Source: an uncultured Clostridia bacterium (GTDB lineage Bacteria > Bacillota > Clostridia > Oscillospirales > Acutalibacteraceae). Taken from it: DNA of 39,181 nt. The stretch's first letter is position 1; every line of letters begins with the position of its first letter. The notes beneath the pieces are model-generated. The model did not search any database. It was not told where the DNA came from and worked only from the letters and a program-made list of their open reading frames with translations. Below are positions 38,790-39,181 of this stretch, piece by piece. The stretch is from NCBI GenBank assembly GCA_958436475.1, contig CAUBKG010000010.1:1-39181 (forward strand), in the 5' to 3' direction. Made by a program: the position numbers and the translations under genes.

Positions 38790-38897
38790 AGGGAAAAAGG
38801 GAAGAAAAGAGAAAGTTTGCTTTTTTCACTTGATTATTTTTGTGTGATGTGCTGTAATAAAACAGAAAGAAAAGCTGATACTTTGATGCTTTTTGCT
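38790..38897 (+). promoter_or_regulatory. putative CRISPR leader
   Basis: 108 bases of AT-rich, purine-stretched DNA directly before the first repeat, with no coding frame. Type I-C-like repeats end in GAAAT at the 3' side of the transcribed strand, so the leader is expected on this side. No cas gene lies between ruvX and the array. Confidence 0.55.
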
Positions 38898-39181
38898 GTC
38901 GCCGCCCCCACGGGTGGCGTGGGTCGAAATATGATTTTGTCCTCCTACTTTGTTTTGATTTTGAGTCGCCGCCCCCACGGGTGGCGTGGGTTGAAATATT
39001 TACTGAACGTTTTGCCTGCGCGCGGAAATATACTGTCGCCGCCCCCACGGGTGGCGTGGGTTGAAATCACTTCTCCGGCCCCGATATCCACGTTTTCGGG
39101 CGGTCGCCGCCCCCACGGGTGGCGTGGGTTGAAATGTAAAATGCTCCCATTTTTAAATCCTCCTTTTTACGTCGCCGCCCC
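38898..39181 (+). CRISPR. CRISPR array, type I-C-like repeats, truncated by window end
   Basis: Four full 33-base repeats (38898-38930, 38965-38997, 39035-39067, 39103-39135) and the first 11 bases of a fifth (39171-39181). Repeats begin GTCGCCGCCCCCACGGG, contain a short palindromic centre, and end GTGGGTTGAAAT, the form of type I-C repeats. The first repeat reads GGGTCGAAAT (one T to C). Spacers are 34, 37, 35 and 35 bases. No cas genes in the window; the array continues to the right. Confidence 0.95.

Overview
The window looks like chromosome of a gut-type member of class Clostridia (Firmicutes), probably Oscillospirales-like. This is inferred from the GC-rich coding DNA set against AT-rich promoters, the strong Shine-Dalgarno sequences, GTG/TTG starts, the FeoA-FeoA-FeoB-Cys-rich iron cassette, small orphan XRE repressors and the PyrK/PyrD pair. 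Most of it is housekeeping biosynthesis with an accessory patch, a repeat-rich tRNA flank and the start of a CRISPR array.

Layout: (1) 1-3349, the end of purine synthesis: a PurO-type IMP cyclohydrolase (5' truncated by the window edge), a stand-alone AICAR formyltransferase and purD. (2) 3400-6950, an accessory patch: five paralogous ~70-residue helix-turn-helix genes in tandem on the minus strand, three small unknown genes on the plus strand, and a minus-strand pair of cysteine-rich proteins. (3) 7080-15305, a complete ornithine-cycle arginine pathway, argG-argH then argC-argJ-argB-argD-argF, with ARG-box-like operators before argG. (4) 15380-16294, metA (acetyltransferase type by residue Glu111) on the minus strand. 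(5) 16470-17520, tRNA-Leu(GAG) followed by about 1 kb of non-coding hairpins and repeats that include a second copy of the tRNA 3' end. (6) 17523-20853, the feo ferrous iron operon with GGTTAG-N6-CTAACC palindromes. (7) 21019-22348, a MarR regulator overlapping a DegV fatty-acid-binding protein, with a FabT-like operator. (8) 22474-29163, a CmpB-family membrane protein, a lipoprotein, typA, an amidohydrolase, a DEDD exonuclease with a zinc ribbon, and a metallophosphoesterase-DUF218 fusion. (9) 29205-37592, the pyrimidine operon pyrC-pyrF-carA-carB-pyrK-pyrD, followed by a histidine phosphatase and ruvX. (10) 38898-39181, the first repeats of a type I-C-like CRISPR array that runs off the window.

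The most striking observation is carA. It is full length and in frame inside a normal pyrimidine operon, yet all three glutaminase triad residues are replaced (Cys to Gly253, His to Met338, Glu to Ala340). This predicts a carbamoyl phosphate synthetase fed by free ammonia rather than glutamine. Carbamoyl phosphate from it would supply both neighbouring pathways, arginine through argF and pyrimidines. Other points worth a second look are the five-gene HTH array with a perfect consensus promoter running antisense to it, the tRNA-Leu 3'-end duplication in a hairpin-rich zone, the feo and MarR operators, and CRISPR spacers whose complements read like phage translation starts.
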